DNA of 5,965 nt from RGIG3102 sp964507095 (GTDB taxonomy: Bacteria; Bacillota; Clostridia; Oscillospirales; Ruminococcaceae), in the NCBI GenBank assembly GCA_964507095.1, contig CAZDOS010000071.1, forward strand, positions 1 to 5,965, given 5' to 3'. The position numbers were made by a program, and so were the translations under genes. Shown here one piece after another: positions 5,525 through 5,965 of this stretch. Position 1 is the first letter of the stretch; each line of letters opens with the position of its first letter. The notes under the pieces are model-generated. The model was not told the origin of the DNA. It worked only from the letters and a program-made list of their open reading frames with translations, and made no database searches.

Positions 5525-5660
5525 ATTTGCTGCAGTATGTGCATCCGGAGCAGTCTCCGCTGCATCCGTAGCATTTTCCCTTGTTCTTGATCGTCCGTCT
5601 CAATGCCGCCGCAAAAACGACCGCCACCAGACTTCCGACCGCTGCTGTCCGAAGGTTCAT
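5523..5660 (-). CDS. FeoB-associated Cys-rich membrane protein, 45 aa
   Basis: This small protein has one N-terminal hydrophobic helix (residues about 5-20), a basic stretch (RRTIKNKGK, 21-29), and a short tail with five cysteines (C30, 33, 37, 40, 43). This is the architecture of the FeoB-associated Cys-rich family (Pfam PF12669), which is encoded directly after feoB, mainly in Bacillota, and is thought to help ferrous-iron uptake, possibly by handling Fe2+ at the membrane. The start at 5660 has AGGAGG 9 bases upstream (5670-5675) within feoB and shares an ATGA overlap with its stop codon. A longer in-frame start at 5789 would read an unlikely basic peptide over feoB and is rejected. The function of the family is not well established experimentally. 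Confidence 0.9.
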   Translation of the reverse strand: MNLRTAAVGSLVAVVFAAALRRTIKNKGKCYGCSGDCSGCTYCSK

Positions 5661-5965
5661 ATGAATATACCTCCTATGTTGTACGCAAGGAATGCGACGA
5701 TCCATGCCACCACGCACTGCCATACCACCACTCCGAAGGCCCATTTGCCTCCGAGCTCTCTTCTTATCGAAGCTATCGCGGCAACGCACGGCGTGTAGAG
5801 AAGGCTGAAGACGAGCATGGATACCGCCGAAAGCGTCGACAGCGCGGCAGATACGCCGCCCTCTCCCGCAAAAAGCATCTCCATTGTCGCCACCACGCTC
5901 TCCTTGGCCATGAATCCGGCGATCAGGGCGGTTCCGATCCTCCAGTCGCCAAGACCTATAGGTCT
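5657..5965 (-). CDS. feoB: Ferrous iron transporter FeoB, C-terminal 102 residues (partial)
   Basis: FeoB is an inner-membrane Fe2+ uptake protein with an N-terminal G-protein domain and a C-terminal permease. Only the end of the permease is in the window; the reading frame is open to the right edge, and the ATG at 5911 is internal. Recognisable features are GLGDWRIGTALIAGFMAKES, in which the conserved GF-x-AKE stretch precedes a helix, then LYTPCVAAIASIRRELG, which carries the conserved Cys-containing gate motif YTPC, and two final hydrophobic helices ending in AYNIGGIFI. The gene is followed by the Cys-rich small protein with an ATGA overlap, the standard arrangement in Bacillota. Iron-responsive regulation is likely but its promoter lies outside the window. 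Confidence 0.93.
   Translation of the reverse strand, partial: RPIGLGDWRIGTALIAGFMAKESVVATMEMLFAGEGGVSAALSTLSAVSMLVFSLLYTPCVAAIASIRRELGGKWAFGVVVWQCVVAWIVAFLAYNIGGIFI

Noticed and set aside
5661..5789. N-terminal extension of the Cys-rich small protein
   Set aside because: The added residues are read out of frame over feoB; the start at 5660 has AGGAGG and an ATGA overlap.
1..5965. CRISPR array, tRNA or rRNA genes, insertion sequences
   Set aside because: No regularly spaced repeats, cloverleaf sequences, ribosomal RNA motifs or transposase reading frames were seen on either strand.

Overview
The window looks like the chromosome of an anaerobic, Gram-positive-type bacterium, probably Bacillota (Clostridia-like). 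The signs are consensus sigma-A/sigma-70 promoters, AGGAGG-type ribosome binding sites, ATGA stop/start overlaps, and a small Cys-rich membrane protein directly behind feoB, an arrangement familiar from Clostridia and relatives. This assignment is inference; no rRNA or other marker gene is present. Coding regions appear to have middling GC, while the two larger intergenic gaps are visibly AT-rich.

Positions 1-3709 hold a tightly packed four-gene minus-strand operon, read from right to left. It encodes a sugar phosphate isomerase/epimerase-like TIM barrel (2879-3691), a soluble DPM1-like family 2 glycosyltransferase (2089-2892), an FAD-dependent oxidoreductase of the DAO type (962-2092), and a membrane-anchored family 2 glycosyltransferase with two C-terminal helices (40-978). 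Neighbouring genes overlap by 14, 4 and 17 bases, and each downstream start has a good Shine-Dalgarno inside the upstream gene, so translational coupling is likely. A perfect 10-bp hairpin follows the last stop codon.

Positions 3710-3896 are an AT-rich gap unusually dense in short palindromes, including a TTTTCAACA direct and inverted repeat. It is the likely control region of the operon. Positions 3897-4808 encode a stand-alone NAD(P)-dependent epimerase/dehydratase-like SDR, also on the minus strand, with its own near-consensus promoter. It may supply or modify a nucleotide sugar for the same pathway. Together the five genes suggest synthesis and transfer of an unusual sugar onto a cell-surface glycan or lipid carrier. 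The substrates cannot be read from the sequence.

Positions 4809-5006 form a divergent promoter region. The plus-strand promoter (TTGACA-18-TATAAT) drives a GNAT acetyltransferase (5007-5489), which ends at a strong hairpin that probably acts as a bidirectional terminator. Converging on it from the right is a ferrous-iron uptake locus: the C-terminal 102 codons of feoB (5657-5965, cut by the window edge), overlapping by ATGA with a 45-residue FeoB-associated Cys-rich membrane protein (5523-5660).
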